64,000 bases of DNA, from NCBI GenBank assembly GCA_964247055.1, contig OZ176053.1, positions 12,648,001 to 12,712,000 on the forward strand, written 5' to 3'. This document shows, piece after piece, positions 37,601-49,079 of the stretch. The notes beneath the pieces are model-generated. The model saw only the letters and a program-made list of their open reading frames with translations, had not been told where the DNA came from and ran no database searches. A program made the position numbers and the translations under genes. The stretch comes from Paragordius varius (lineage: Eukaryota; Nematomorpha). Position 1 is the stretch's first letter, and each line of letters starts with the position of its first letter.

Positions 37601-40600
37601 TGGACTTTGTATAAATTTTCTTGAGTGGCTTGTTTTTCTTTGGGAATTTTAGTATCAAAATATGGAGCCATAATTTCGATGCGAGGACAGAATGAGGGAC
37701 CGATTCGGGCACTTGCCCCCATGCCCTATTTTATTTAAGATGAGACCAATATAAGCAAAATTGTCAAAAAATGATGGTAAAATATGAACTAATACTAATT
37801 ATTTTGTCAATATCTAAATGTTATATCTTATAATATCAAAACCTTAATATATGACATTTTTTAACATAAGCGCTTTTTAATTAAGTATTGAAGATATACC
37901 TAAAGGTTAGATTATTATATTAAATCGATAAACCGAATCCTTTTAAACTCGAAAAAAACTCGAAATATGAAAAAAGTAAAATCAGAAGTAAAACAAAATG
38001 AGCAACTTTTATGCCATTAATGAGGTAATCCTGACGACAATCGGCACTTGTATCGTGAGTACAGACAGCTTTCCTCGCACACCAATGACATGCAACTTGA
38101 CCAAAGGCCAGATTGGTCCGGCCTCCCCCTAGGTTAGCGGAATCGAAATCAAAGGAAACGCATTCAACGCACGATTTGATGGCCCGACAATTAAAGACGG
38201 GAATGTGAGTTTTAGCAATCATGGTCCAACTTGGTTTTCTTCTCTCCTCTTTGAGATTCTTCGCCTCCCCATTAAAGATAAATGATTTGGGTGTACCAAG
38301 TGGTGTCTGATAATCGATGGCTAAACCTAGTTAGTTAAGTTAAATACAATAAAAAACTATGGAGAAAAAACATAAAAAAAAGGTGTAAAAGAGCATACAT
38401 TTTACAAAGAAAACCATATTTTAAAACTTTTTTACCAGAACATCTATCGTTTTAGGTTATGAGTATAAGAGATAGAGAGATGTATAGTAACGCTAAATTT
38501 TATACTTGACTACCAAATTTATGTTATCTTGAAAAATATCAAAAAATGTTTTTTTCTATAAATTTTTTTACTATAATTTAAAAAATTATAAATGCGTGTA
38601 CCAATATCAAGAGTAAAAACGGGTGAATCCAAAGAATTTCCATTCCATGATTTATCATGGTGGTGACCGAAAAGGTTGAATGAAGAAAATGTTTGATGAT
38701 GGCCATCATTTTCACCCATACTTAAAGAGAGAGAGGATGCGGAAGATGCCAGTTTGGATGGACTTGGACAAATAAATGCTTGATTAGGTAGTATATGATC
38801 TAATATAATCAATATTTTATATGCCAGTAAAATTGACCATATCATAAATTTCGAGATATATTTAAGCCAAAATAATCATATTGTGGAAAATTTTGTCAAT
38901 CGTAAAATTTTTTAAGTCCCGAGACCTGGCTAATACGATGCTAAACGATAAATGATGTTTGGACAGAGAAATAAACTGGGTTAACGCAAAGTTATAATAT
39001 AGTGCAGAAAAAACATTATCCAAGGTTAAATATATAAAGTGGGGATGGTAACATAAAACATTGGTCAAATTTTAAGACGGTCAGATACAACAGTTATTTT
39101 ATTTACAGTAACCGATCGCTTATCCTCTACATATGGCACAACTTCGCATCAGAACCCTTTTATCTGAAAAAAAAATAAAAAGTGAATTATCAAGGCATTT
39201 AATTCATAATAATTAAATCGGACATTTTTAATGTAAATTTAAGAGCAAGCATATTTTTTATAAGTTTTTTTATTCTAATAAGCGCTTATGGGATGGTCAT
39301 AGGAGAAAATGCTCCATTTACATTACAACAAATATAGGAAGATGATGCTTTAAAAGTTTACCATCCGTTCGCGTGTAAAAGTTTGAAGTAATGGAGGACT
39401 GTTCTTTCCTGATATGGACACCAGGAGGGAAATTGGTTAAATTAGCCACAGCTAAAATGTGTGGAGTTAAGGGCAGGGCAAGGGAATCGCGTGATGGATC
39501 AACCTCGCGATATTCCGATTGCCCGCTTTCCCAATGCGGTCTGGACCATAGTTGGAAAACACAAAAATACTTGGTCGGCCTTGGCTGAGGAAATGTTTGA
39601 TGGCTCATAGGTATGTGATTTAGAATAAAGCGAATCTACATTATGACATAAATTGTTTACAATTAAAAAAAAATTATCATCTATACAATTTACAGTTCAA
39701 ATTCACCCTTGAACAATTCAAATTCCTCGATCAATTCAAATTCACCTTTGAACAATTCAAATTCACCCTAAAAATAAGTTATGTGTTTTCAAACTAATAT
39801 AACTCATTATTAATATGAAATATATGTTTATGGTATAGTTTATTTTTTTTCAGTATTATTTTAATTTAAAACAAAATTTTCATTTTTGAAAAATATATAT
39901 ATAGGTAATTTTTAATCTTAAAAAACATATATTTTATTTGATGAATTTGAATTGTTCGAGGGTGAATTCGCAAGGGTGAATTTGAATTGTTTAAGGGTGA
40001 AATTGAATTGTTAATCATCTATAAAAAGTAAAATGTTTTTTGGGATATAAAATTCATATTTTTTCACCTTAATTAGTTTTTATATCATTTAAGTTGCGAA
40101 ATCAATAATACAAAAGTATTTTGGTAGCTCACTCATTTTAATTACAATAAGTTATGGATTTTATATAAGTAACAAATGTTAAAACTATATTTTTTTAAAG
40201 ATATATTTTTTATCGACAAATATAAATTACATTTCTCCGTGTGGTTAAATGCATGAGACTAGGACTGAGCCAAACAATGGCAGAACATTCCCCTCGATCG
40301 AAGGTTAACCAATTTTGGTCAAATGGTTTGTTTGCATTGCTTTCAGTTTTGTATGTGTCTCGACACAAACTCATATTAGTACATCTGAAAAATTATAGGT
40401 TTTATAAATGTTTAATGAAACTATTTTCCTTAATATTATATTTTTTAAATAATAAATTTTATTTATACTAGATATCGCGTTTATTACTAAAATAAGTGGA
40501 CGCAAGATTATAAGTATTTAAGCAAAGAGGTTTACATTTTTTCGCCGTTAAGGAAAATTCTCTAATTGACTTGTATTAATATTTTAATCATAGAAACAAT

Positions 40601-43600
40601 GAATCTTTATAAACGAAATAGACCTGTCAATATCATAAATATTTGTCACATTAGAAATGAATAAAATAAACTAAGCACAAGATATGAGAAATTACTAAAA
40701 ATTATTACTTTTGCATTGAATGGCACCATCCACAAAATGGGTTCCTTGAAGCCAGACAACTTTTGCAATCAAAATATTCTTCACAATTATCAAACTGAAC
40801 TTTCAAAATCTATACATACAATAACAATAAATTCATGTGTAAAAAATATGTTAAAATGCCTATATATATAATTCAATAATATAATGAAATATTAGCAAAA
40901 ATTTTAACAAAAATTTTATAAACATTTTATTTCAATTAAGCCGCTAATTTTCGCATTACAAAAAAAGACCTTAAGTCAATAAAATAAAGAACCCGGCTGG
41001 TCCTTATAAAATGTCCATAATGGTATTGTGAGATCTTTAACTTATTTTCAGTAAAAACCAAAAATTCTTACCAACGTATTGATTGTGTAAGGGTTAAAAA
41101 CAATATCCATATAGTTTTATCAAACTGCTTTAACACCATATATATATATATATATACAGAAACCAATATAGATATTTTTTAATCAATATATGTCATTGCA
41201 AAAAATGTAAACGATATTGGTAGGCAGAAATATTCTGTTTGGTTTAAATAATAAAAATTAATGGTAAAGTTTTAAATTATTTTAACTACACGTATTGTGT
41301 AACACCTAAAAACTATTTAAACAATGTTTTCGCTCAAAATTATTGTCCCAACATATAAGCAAAAAAACTGTTTTTAAGGTATATTAATAATACAAAAAAA
41401 TTTAAACATTGATCCTGTTATTTATGAGGGTAAAAACAGCACGAATATATAAAATATTTAGGGAGGACATATTTCATATGATAACCATTGCTAAATATTT
41501 TTTTGTACTAATATTTTGACAGAAACAGGTTTAATTTCGTGTTTTATTGTAAAAATACATTTGTTAAAGGTATAAATATATATATCAATAATTATTAACA
41601 CATAAAGAAAAGTATATAAAGATTTAGCATTTATCTAAATCACCTTTCTTCCATATATAATACACATAATAATTAAAAAAATAATTTTTGCTAATACCTT
41701 TGTATTTAACACACATGGTTCGTTATTAATACAAATGATAAGATATTTATGTAATCAGGCCTATTTTATAATTGCTTCATAACTAAAGGGCAAGCTATCT
41801 AACTTGCATTTCTCACACACACATTCTTAGCAATTTTTATAAATATAAAACAACAAACATTTTTTTTCCTATGGTGACCCATTTCAAGTGGTTTTATCGA
41901 CAAACACCTTTACAACCAAAACACAGGAATTTAACATTGAAATGTGTTTATTAACAATAATTTTGTCGTACATCTTTATGCTACTATAAAAATACTATTA
42001 TAACGCTTTAACAAAGGTTATTTTTATATGTGTAATGTTTAATAACCATGTGTGGCATTAAATAGTAAAAAAAGTGTATGTAGTAATATGCAAATCAAAA
42101 TAAAATAGTATCAAATTTACTAAATAAATAGTTAGTACACACACACACGCACATTGTTACATAATGGTAAGGTGAGACACAGGTAAAGAATGTTTGGTAT
42201 GATATAATATATATACACGGAAAAATATTGGTTCTAACCTCTTTCTGTGTTGTGACAAAGAGAGTGGCTGAATCTTGTTGATTTTCGGCCACAATAAGAG
42301 GCGGTAAAATGGGGTTATTAAAGCCACTTGTTGTTTTATGATTAAAAGCTGCAAAGGTTTGCCGTAAAAGTGAGTCTGGAAGAGCCGACCAAATCCCAAA
42401 CAAATATGCAGTCGAAGCATTAAACAATTCAAGGGCTAAAACTGTAGCGTCATGTGATAAACCCGCAAACAAAATGGTGTGATCTCTAACCCGAGAACCG
42501 GCAAGGGTGGTCATTCTAATCCCAGGCAGCAATTCAAATTGGTGGGAAAGCGCTTTTTTATCTGGTATCCGTCGTCCAATTCGTTTAAGAAGTATTATTT
42601 GTGTTGCAGATTCGCTCTCCTTCTTTGAATGCGAATCTTGGTGTAAAGCATCTCGAAAGGCATCAGACAAGAGAATGCGTAATGATTGTGACTTGATGAC
42701 TCCCCCTTCCTACGGTACAAAAAAAGTACAAATTATAATGAGATTAAATAAAATTTAAGCCATACACCAGACAAATAATAATAGTTGTTATAAAATTAAT
42801 AATCGTTTTAACAACTAAGTGTGATATTTATAAAAAAGGTATTAATAAATGTGCAAATGTACAATACTGTTTTAACGAATTAGACATACGTTGTTTTTAA
42901 AAGCTTTGGCCACATCAACCAAAGGATAAATGCAAAGATTAGGAGCTGAATATGATAAATTCAAAAGATTCGTCATGAGCGTATTAGAATGATGAAAGTC
43001 ATTAGTGCGTTCATTGAGAGCTTGGTGGAAAAGGGGCCATGGTTCGCTAAATGCTGTGATCAGTATTCGACTTATACCAAGTGCATTAAACAGCAGATGA
43101 CCTGCTGATACAACATGGGAAGCAGTTATAACTGTTGTAGGTGGAGCGGAGATATCATTTGAGTGTGGCGGACCCTGACAAATTATTTGTTGGCTGTCCA
43201 GACCGACTTTATATATGGCTGTTTCTAAGCCAAATCGCATAACAGTCGATTCAATTTCCTATAATAATAGTAAGTTTTTATAAGGTTTTTGATTAATAAC
43301 AAGAAAAGTAACATACTTTATTTAAGGGCAAATCCTTAATCGTGGAAAACGATGATGCGTTTTCTGATATCAAAGCTGTCGTGAGTTGATGTAATATTTT
43401 ATTGTCATAGTGATTGGAAATGAGGTAGGCATAATCCATGTACCCAAATCCATCAACGAACCGAATGTAAGACATGTACGGAGGTTGAGTCAGAGCGGAT
43501 TGACCAGTCAGCGAGCGAAAAGCATAATGAAATGTGCGAGTATTTGGTTCCATAGCATAATGAGCCACAAAGTTGAATGCGACATCACCTTTGACTAATA

Positions 43601-45114
43601 GGAGGGGCACATTTTGAAGTGTGGACTGGTGATGACCCATTCTGTCGGTTTCTTTTTGAGCGTCCGATTTTCGAGGCAACGAAGGAGCCCTTGTAGCTGC
43701 AAGGAATAGACCCTTACCAGCATTCGGTGGCACGAAAAAAGCAAAAACACTTCCGCTAAATTCACTTAACGGTTCTATAAAGTGTTTTGGAACTTTGCCC
43801 TCAAAAACCGTTGTCTGATACTCTGAAACTATATATCCTGCTTGCTTCTTTTTGTTCTTTAGGGCATTTGTTGAAGTTGAATGATAATTATTATCATTAT
43901 CATCGTCATATAAGAATGGTTGATTATCAGCAGAAAGAGTCACGTTTCTTATGAAAGACTTAACATGTCGGGTGGAAAGTGTAATTGGATCTCGCAAAAC
44001 GCAAGCCCCCTTAAGCGCAGTTTGACAATCAATGACAACATCGTGCCTTGCATCGTAGAGCAATACTTGATTGTGGCCAAAATAGGCAGAGGCTTCACAT
44101 TGGTGGTGGCTACTTTTGACATTTGATTTTTTATCGATTGGGGAAGAATTGGTGGTGAATTCGTTTGCAGGATTGCTGTATAGGTTAGAGGAAAAAGTAA
44201 CATCATTTAATGATGATGATGGTGAAACATAAATAAGTTGATCCAAATCTGTTTCTGTCGAACATTGCGGTCCAATGTAATATTTTGGACTGGTCCGCAA
44301 AACGAGTTGAGGCTCTAGATTAGAAGCTGATAATCGAAAAAGATGACTTTCCGACGCAACATAGAGTTCATCTAAAAAATTTAAAAGTTAATATCACTTA
44401 TACATTAATTTAAATCTTAACAAACACTACAATATATACAACATAATAATGCTGTAATGCGGCGCACGGTTAATAAAACGTGTTTTATTTTTATATGAAG
44501 CACAAGGTACGTTAGGCAGATTTTTACATTCAACACAAAGAGATTTGCGCGATAAGGCTTACTTATTTTGCTGTTTTTATATATTAAACGATAATTGTTA
44601 AATCAGTCACGAAACTAAACTCAAAGCTAAGAAAAAGACTATAAAATGAAAGAATTTAAATTATTTTTAATTTGCTTTTTACCAAAATTAGTTTTGTTGA
44701 AATTAATAATTATACAATATATTAGTGTTAAATATAATCGATTCCCGTATTGGTTGTTCACCTGCCCATTTACAAATTCTTAAATAATGGTATTTTCCAA
44801 GAATGTGGCAAAAACGCGTATAACCCCATTAACCCTTATGCTTCAGGAAAAGGAAATGGTTTTAAGCTTCGTATAAAACTAAAGTTAGAATATTGACAAA
44901 ACAAACACTTCATCGTGATTAAATATAAATGTTATAATGAATTAACCAAAAAAATATAAATTTTATGTAAGAAATAATTAAATATACTTGAGTATTTATT
45001 TATCGAGCTCCGATAAAATTTTGATCGGTATGGAATTTTAAATTTGGATAAAACATGTTGAGCCTCTATGTCGCATAATGATATAAAAAATAAAATGATA
45101 AATCGGTAAAACAT
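25669..45114 (-). CDS. plexin, semaphorin receptor, 2,924 aa, 28 exons
   Basis: Exons (minus): 45114-44988, 44371-43317, 43258-42890, 42709-42239, 40809-40709, 40384-40231, 39584-39362, 38799-38602, 38326-38007, 37725-37566, 37256-36700, 36615-36223, 36156-35836, 35338-34992, 34411-34113, 33819-33649, 33377-32929, 32848-32431, 32147-31999, 31723-31530, 31464-31320, 29848-29702, 29057-28742, 28542-28442, 28372-27416, 26463-26291, 26218-26006, 25915-25669. All junctions are GT-AG and in phase, and the sum is 8,775 nt. Order: signal peptide, sema, three PSI, IPT domains, one membrane helix, split RasGAP with Rho-binding domain. Plexins bind semaphorins and switch off Rap/R-Ras GTPases to steer axons and cells. 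The length is about half again that of vertebrate plexins (about 1,900-2,100 aa), through inserts in loops and in the GAP linker. A- or B-type cannot be decided; the C-terminus IIQSA lacks the plexin-B PDZ motif. The weakest junction is the GTTGCT donor of exon 9. Confidence 0.95.
26599..26830. repeat. copy of the 39.7-kb fold-back element (left part)
   Basis: In plexin intron 25. It starts with the 21-bp words (AATTCAAATTCACCCTCGAA...) and continues with ACCCTAAAAATTATTATGTG...CATCAATATGAAATAT...TTTTTTCAGCATTAT, collinear with 39,770-39,910. The right arm is missing or unrecognisable. Confidence 0.6.
27015..27358. mobile_element. non-autonomous hAT-like element, 344 bp
   Basis: The left end is CAGGCGTAAAATTCAAACCTTTGCGG. 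The right end read on the other strand is CAGGGGTGTTAAACGTGCGG, matching the CAGGGGTGTCC...GCGG ends typical of many hAT elements. Inside are GCGAGCCGCATTTGG and CTCGCGGGCTGCAG, also typical. The flanks TTTTAAAA and CTCTAAAC agree at 5 of 8 positions, consistent with a worn 8-bp duplication. Inserted in the plexin intron between exons 25 and 26. Confidence 0.6.
35490..35800. mobile_element. hAT-like element end in plexin intron 13
   Basis: It begins CAGGCGTGTCCAACATGCGG, followed by ATTATCTGCGGTCCGC, the usual start of hAT elements. The other terminus could not be seen before exon 13 at 35,836, so it is truncated or diverged, and the end given is approximate. Confidence 0.5.
39690..40017. mobile_element. 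fold-back element with 21-bp tandem arms, about 330 bp
   Basis: The left arm has four degenerate copies of AATTCAAATTCACCCTTGAAC (39,690-39,776). The right arm has the complement (about 39,944-40,017: GAATTTGAATTGTTCGAGGGT and relatives). The AT-rich centre carries no frame. It lies in the plexin intron between exons 6 and 7, and a second copy of its left part is at 26,599-26,830. The plan is the same as that of the unrelated 1.5-kb element in Myb. Confidence 0.65.
40900..42238 (-). other. plexin intron 4, nothing else recognised
   Basis: AT-rich intron between the sema and PSI exons with a (TA) run at 41,141-41,156. No nested gene was seen on either strand. Confidence 0.5.
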
Positions 45115-46339
45115 ACCTTACTTTTTTAAAAAGCATATGAAATCACCACATGGTTTAAAAAGGAATGTATGAACATAACGATAAAACAGTGTTTCATGAT
45201 GCAAAAAAATTTATTATGTCCAAAACTTTAATTGGGTTTAGGAACGAAATCGGCATGGTCTAAATTTTTAAGAAAAAAATGTAAATTAATATTTACCAAA
45301 ATTAAATTTACAATCTAAAAAAATTGGATAATTTTTTCTCCAAACTAAAATGTTTTAAAATTAATTATTTTATTAAAAGCACCCTATAAAATATGTGCTT
45401 TAATCAAATAAATATGTATTACATGGTAAAGGTGTATTTTTTGATTTTACTTTAGGGGCTTGTCTCTGGGTATTAAGAAGAATATTAGTTAGTCTATTTT
45501 TATGGTGAACTTATAACTCTTTGTTTTGGAACAATTTATAGAGTTGATAACACCAAATATTTTACTGCTAATTGCATTTTAAAATTATTAAATATATTTT
45601 TATAATAATATATTTAAAATGTCATAAGTCAATTCACAACAGGAGACAAATATAAATGACAATTTTATACATTTTTTTTAATAAAACCTATATTAAAAAA
45701 ATATCTGATATACATTATATACATATATATATATATATATTATAATATAAATTTGTTTTAATTTTAATTTTAATATGTAGGATCCGTAAGTCCCAAATTT
45801 TTTTGCTACGGAAAAATGCCGATTGCTCGATTAAACAATTAACATGCTAAATTTAGACATGAAATTCCAAATATTTACTAAAAATTTAAATTTTAGTAAA
45901 ATTTGGACAAACGGTATTTTACATTTTGTATTTCTAGGTATAGTATAAACGGTACAAAACATTTTTTGCATAAAAAATACCTCAGAATTTAGAATGATTA
46001 TTAGATCGTCTTTAACAACATTTGAAATAGAAAAGCTGTTTTATTATCTTAAATCTTTTTTATATCCATTTTCCTCCAACTTGATCCATCATTATTAAAC
46101 AAGCTGTTTGTTGTAATAATGTCCAGCTCCAGATTTGGTATTCTAGATGTTATAAAACTGTATAAAAGAGTAGTTTATTTACAGGTTAAATTATAGGGTA
46201 TCCTACCCTAAATGGTATAGTGGTAATCGTTTTGGGTGCATTAAAGATAAAGATGTAACATAATAACACGCTTATATATATATATATATATATATTGCGA
46301 ATTGTAATCATTTAGATACAACAAACAATGTTAAAATTA

Positions 46340-47110
46340 ATGGACAATGTCCATCTTCTACACATTTGCCCATCTCTCAGGTAATATATGAACAGGCTAG
46401 AAAAAATGGTTTCTTTAGCACCATGAAGTGAGCCTATCTTATTTAATGCTGCTCTGCGAGCGAATACCTCATTGATGCAAAGAAGGCAAAGAAGTGATAA
46501 GATGGCGCCAAGGCAGGAGAGTACAGCGAGTGAGGAAAAATTTCCAATCGAAGTGATATTATGGTTTCACTGATTTTGTTATGTGCATTATTATTCATCA
46601 AAATTCCATCATGTTTCTGGCCTATTCCGGTTGTTTTTCGCTAAATAGGGTTTAATTTAAGTATTTTTTGGATTATAGTTGACCGGCTTAAAAGTAAATA
46701 CAAAATATGAGCCTGCTTACCCCAGGTACAAAGCATGATCTTCTTGCCCTAGCGATTTTGCCTGTTGTTGAACTGTCTAACTGGAAGCCACAATTTTTTG
46801 CATCCTATTCGCAAAAAGCCTGTACATATCACCAGTCTCATTTTTGAAATGATTTCTTTTCATGAGGTTAAAGCAGTATATCCCCACTTTGTGATGTTCA
46901 GATTCTATCAAATTATATGAGCCCATTTGACAAGTTTATTAGTTATTCCCATTGCCGTAGACGTTTAGTTTGTTTTTTTACATGTATTTGTTGATTTCCG
47001 TTGAGTTTGGGCATCGAATAATTCTTTTTATCGTCTTTGCCGTTGTGTGGTCTACCAGAGCGCCCTTTTTCTTTCACATTAAAGTCACTGCTTATAAATT
47101 TTTAAAACCA
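46340..47110 (-). mobile_element. mariner transposase fossil
   Basis: Read on the minus strand in shifting frames, the sequence keeps the order of a mariner transposase: WF.KF.S.DFNVKEKGRSGRP near 47,040-47,105, KIMLCTW near 46,720-46,745, and EIFPHSLYSPALAPSYHFF near 46,500-46,560 (compare HPPYSPDLAPSDYHLF). The FF...GKCVEDGHCP end follows near 46,380. Several in-frame stops (for example just after the LKLNP block and in the C-terminal part) and frame changes show it is dead. Terminal repeats were not identified. Confidence 0.7.
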
Positions 47111-47507
47111 TATTTTTCTCATCTTACTTAATCAAAGGAAAATGTCTTGATATGTTTAGACCAGAAAACGATGTAACGGACCTTTTTAATAAAATAAGAT
47201 TTCCGCTGTAAATGTTCATTTTCAGGGAAACGACATGATTTTAATTAACAAAGTGGGACGTTTTTAGAGCCAACTTATGTGTATTTGTCGTTAAAGTCAA
47301 ATAATGGCGTTTGTGTATTTTTGCTGATTTCTTTTTTTAGGTAAACTGTTTGACACTTGTTATAAACATTATATAATTGATTATATTTAACTTCTGATAA
47401 ATTAAATTTTATAAATATTACTCGAGGTCTTGTGCCAAATATGATAAAAGTTAGTGAGCCCAACGTTTTTATGATTTTTTAATATTGTAGCGGAGCTATA
47501 AATTTTG

Positions 47508-47533
47508 CCCCCCCCCCCCCCCCAAAAAAAAAA
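47508..47533. repeat. C16-A10 homopolymer run
   Basis: Sixteen C followed by ten A, unlike anything else in this AT-rich window. The length of such runs is error-prone in sequencing. Confidence 0.9.
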
Positions 47534-47944
47534 CATTTATATACTGTATATTTTTTGTTTGGTCATGCCGTGAGTTTTAACAAAAGCGTGGCCAATTTGT
47601 ACGCCTGTGGCACTACTTATTCTTAAAAAAAAATTTATTTAAAAATAATATTTGCCTGTCTTGGCATCCTGAGCTAAAATTATGCATTCCCAGTATTTTT
47701 AATTATAAGAATTAGTACCAACCCGCCTACCCTAACCACCGCCGATCCCTTATTCTTAAAGCGTCTACTTTTAATATTTAAAAATAATGAAATAAATTTT
47801 TTTCTAAGATAATTAAAAAAATTGAGCAATTCATCGTTGTATGAGTCAATGGCGGATAAATGGACGAAAAAGATCCAATCGAGAAATGATTTAAATATGA
47901 TTTTTGATTGAACCAATAGAGCAAGGCAGAGTTTTGTATATTAA

Positions 47945-48138
47945 TCAGAATAATGTTTTAAAATTCTGTTTTCTTGATTTTGCGTAAGCAAATTTTCTAA
48001 TTATATTTTTATCCATTTGATCCGCCATTTCTGCTTTAATTTCTAGTAATAAATTGCGCAACCTTTTATCAGTTATCATGCTTCTAATATAATTTTTGAT
48101 TATCTTAAATTTTATAAATGACGTTCGGCTGTAGCAAC
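47945..48138 (-). mobile_element. hAT transposase C-terminal fossil
   Basis: The minus strand reads VATAERH, then after a frame change FIKFKIIKNYIRSMITDKRL and RNLLLEIKAEMADQMDKNII and RKFAYAKSRK to a stop at 47,945. This is the hAT dimerisation region (compare TAERSFSKLKLIKNYLRSTM..RL..L). It is a fragment with at least one frameshift. It may be the source family of the hAT-like ends found elsewhere in the window. Confidence 0.65.
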
Positions 48139-48488
48139 CCTAATTGTCAAAGACAAAAGCAATAATAATGATGTTATAACTACATTACAACTAGCTGAAA
48201 CTGTTGGCTATATGGTAATTAATAGCTTTGTTAATTACCTAGCATAGTTGATTTAAGCGACCTAATCCTTAAATTAAAATTCGGCACTATTTAAATCGGA
48301 GATTCGCATAAATCGTTGGGATCCTTAATAATTAATTTTTTGGCTGAATTGCTAATTTCTACTTCACTCATTTTAGTTAATTTTGATGGTAGCAGAAATA
48401 AAAACATATTCGCTATACGTTATAAAAACCGCTAAATCTGTTATTTAATCGAAATACAATATTATTATTGGAAACATTCACTCTCAAA

Positions 48489-48690
48489 CAGGAATGTTCA
48501 ACAAAAATGGCGGGCCGCATTTTTGCATGAAGAAATCCGACAGGTCGCATCTGTAAAATATATGGGCTTAAATTAATACTTTATTAGATATTAAACATAA
48601 GACTACAAAAACCCTTTTCCTTAATCGGAAAATTTGAAATTTAATTTTACTGGAATCCCTTAAAATTTTGTGCTTGAAATCCTTCTAGCT
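48489..48690. mobile_element. hAT-like element end
   Basis: It starts CAGGAATGTTCAACAAAAATGGCGGGCCGCATTTT and continues collinear with the 27-kb copy (ATCCGACAGGTCGCATCTGTAAAATATATGGG against ATCCGGCAGGCTACATTTGCAAAATATATGGG). The right end is unclear. Confidence 0.55.
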
Positions 48691-49028
48691 CCCAGTTTCG
48701 CCACTGATTGTAGCTTAATTGAGTGTTTTAACTTTTTGGGCGTTTTACTTCGTGCCTTATAAAATATAGGCAATATTGATGATGATATTTATTTTACCAT
48801 GAAATTTTTCGATGCAGCGAGTAATCAAACTGTTAATACCATTTTCCATATTTTTACTGTAATAGTTTGGTCTATCCCTAGCTAATTTTTTTTTCAAACA
48901 ATCCATTTTATGTATATTTATTCATTCGTAAATCCGTAGAACATAAACCACTTTTTTGATTAGCTTTAGGTTAACCCTAAAACACCCAAAAATTTGTTAC
49001 ATATGCTAGCCAATAATTAATAAAAAAT

Positions 49029-49079
<51 letters not shown>

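Larger units (their letters stand above)
32500..45114 (-). other. plexin ectodomain and membrane-helix exons
   Basis: Exon 1 encodes a cleavable leader ([19 protein letters not shown]) and the first sema strand, which continues across the intron as [20 protein letters not shown]. Exons 2-4 (to about residue 674) are the sema propeller. PSI1 spans exons 5-6 ([20 protein letters not shown]), PSI2 is in exon 9 (SCVECVSF...[10 protein letters not shown]) and PSI3 in exon 12 ([16 protein letters not shown]). IPT domains lie in exons 10-11, 12-13, 14-15 and 16-17 (for example [17 protein letters not shown] and [13 protein letters not shown]). IPT1 carries an Asn-7 run coded by a GTT/ATT-type trinucleotide repeat (about 37,020-37,040) and a Pro/Ser-rich insert. 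The membrane helix is residues 1990-2011 ([20 protein letters not shown]), followed by a basic stop-transfer KKKSKK. The helix lies in exon 18. Confidence 0.92.
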
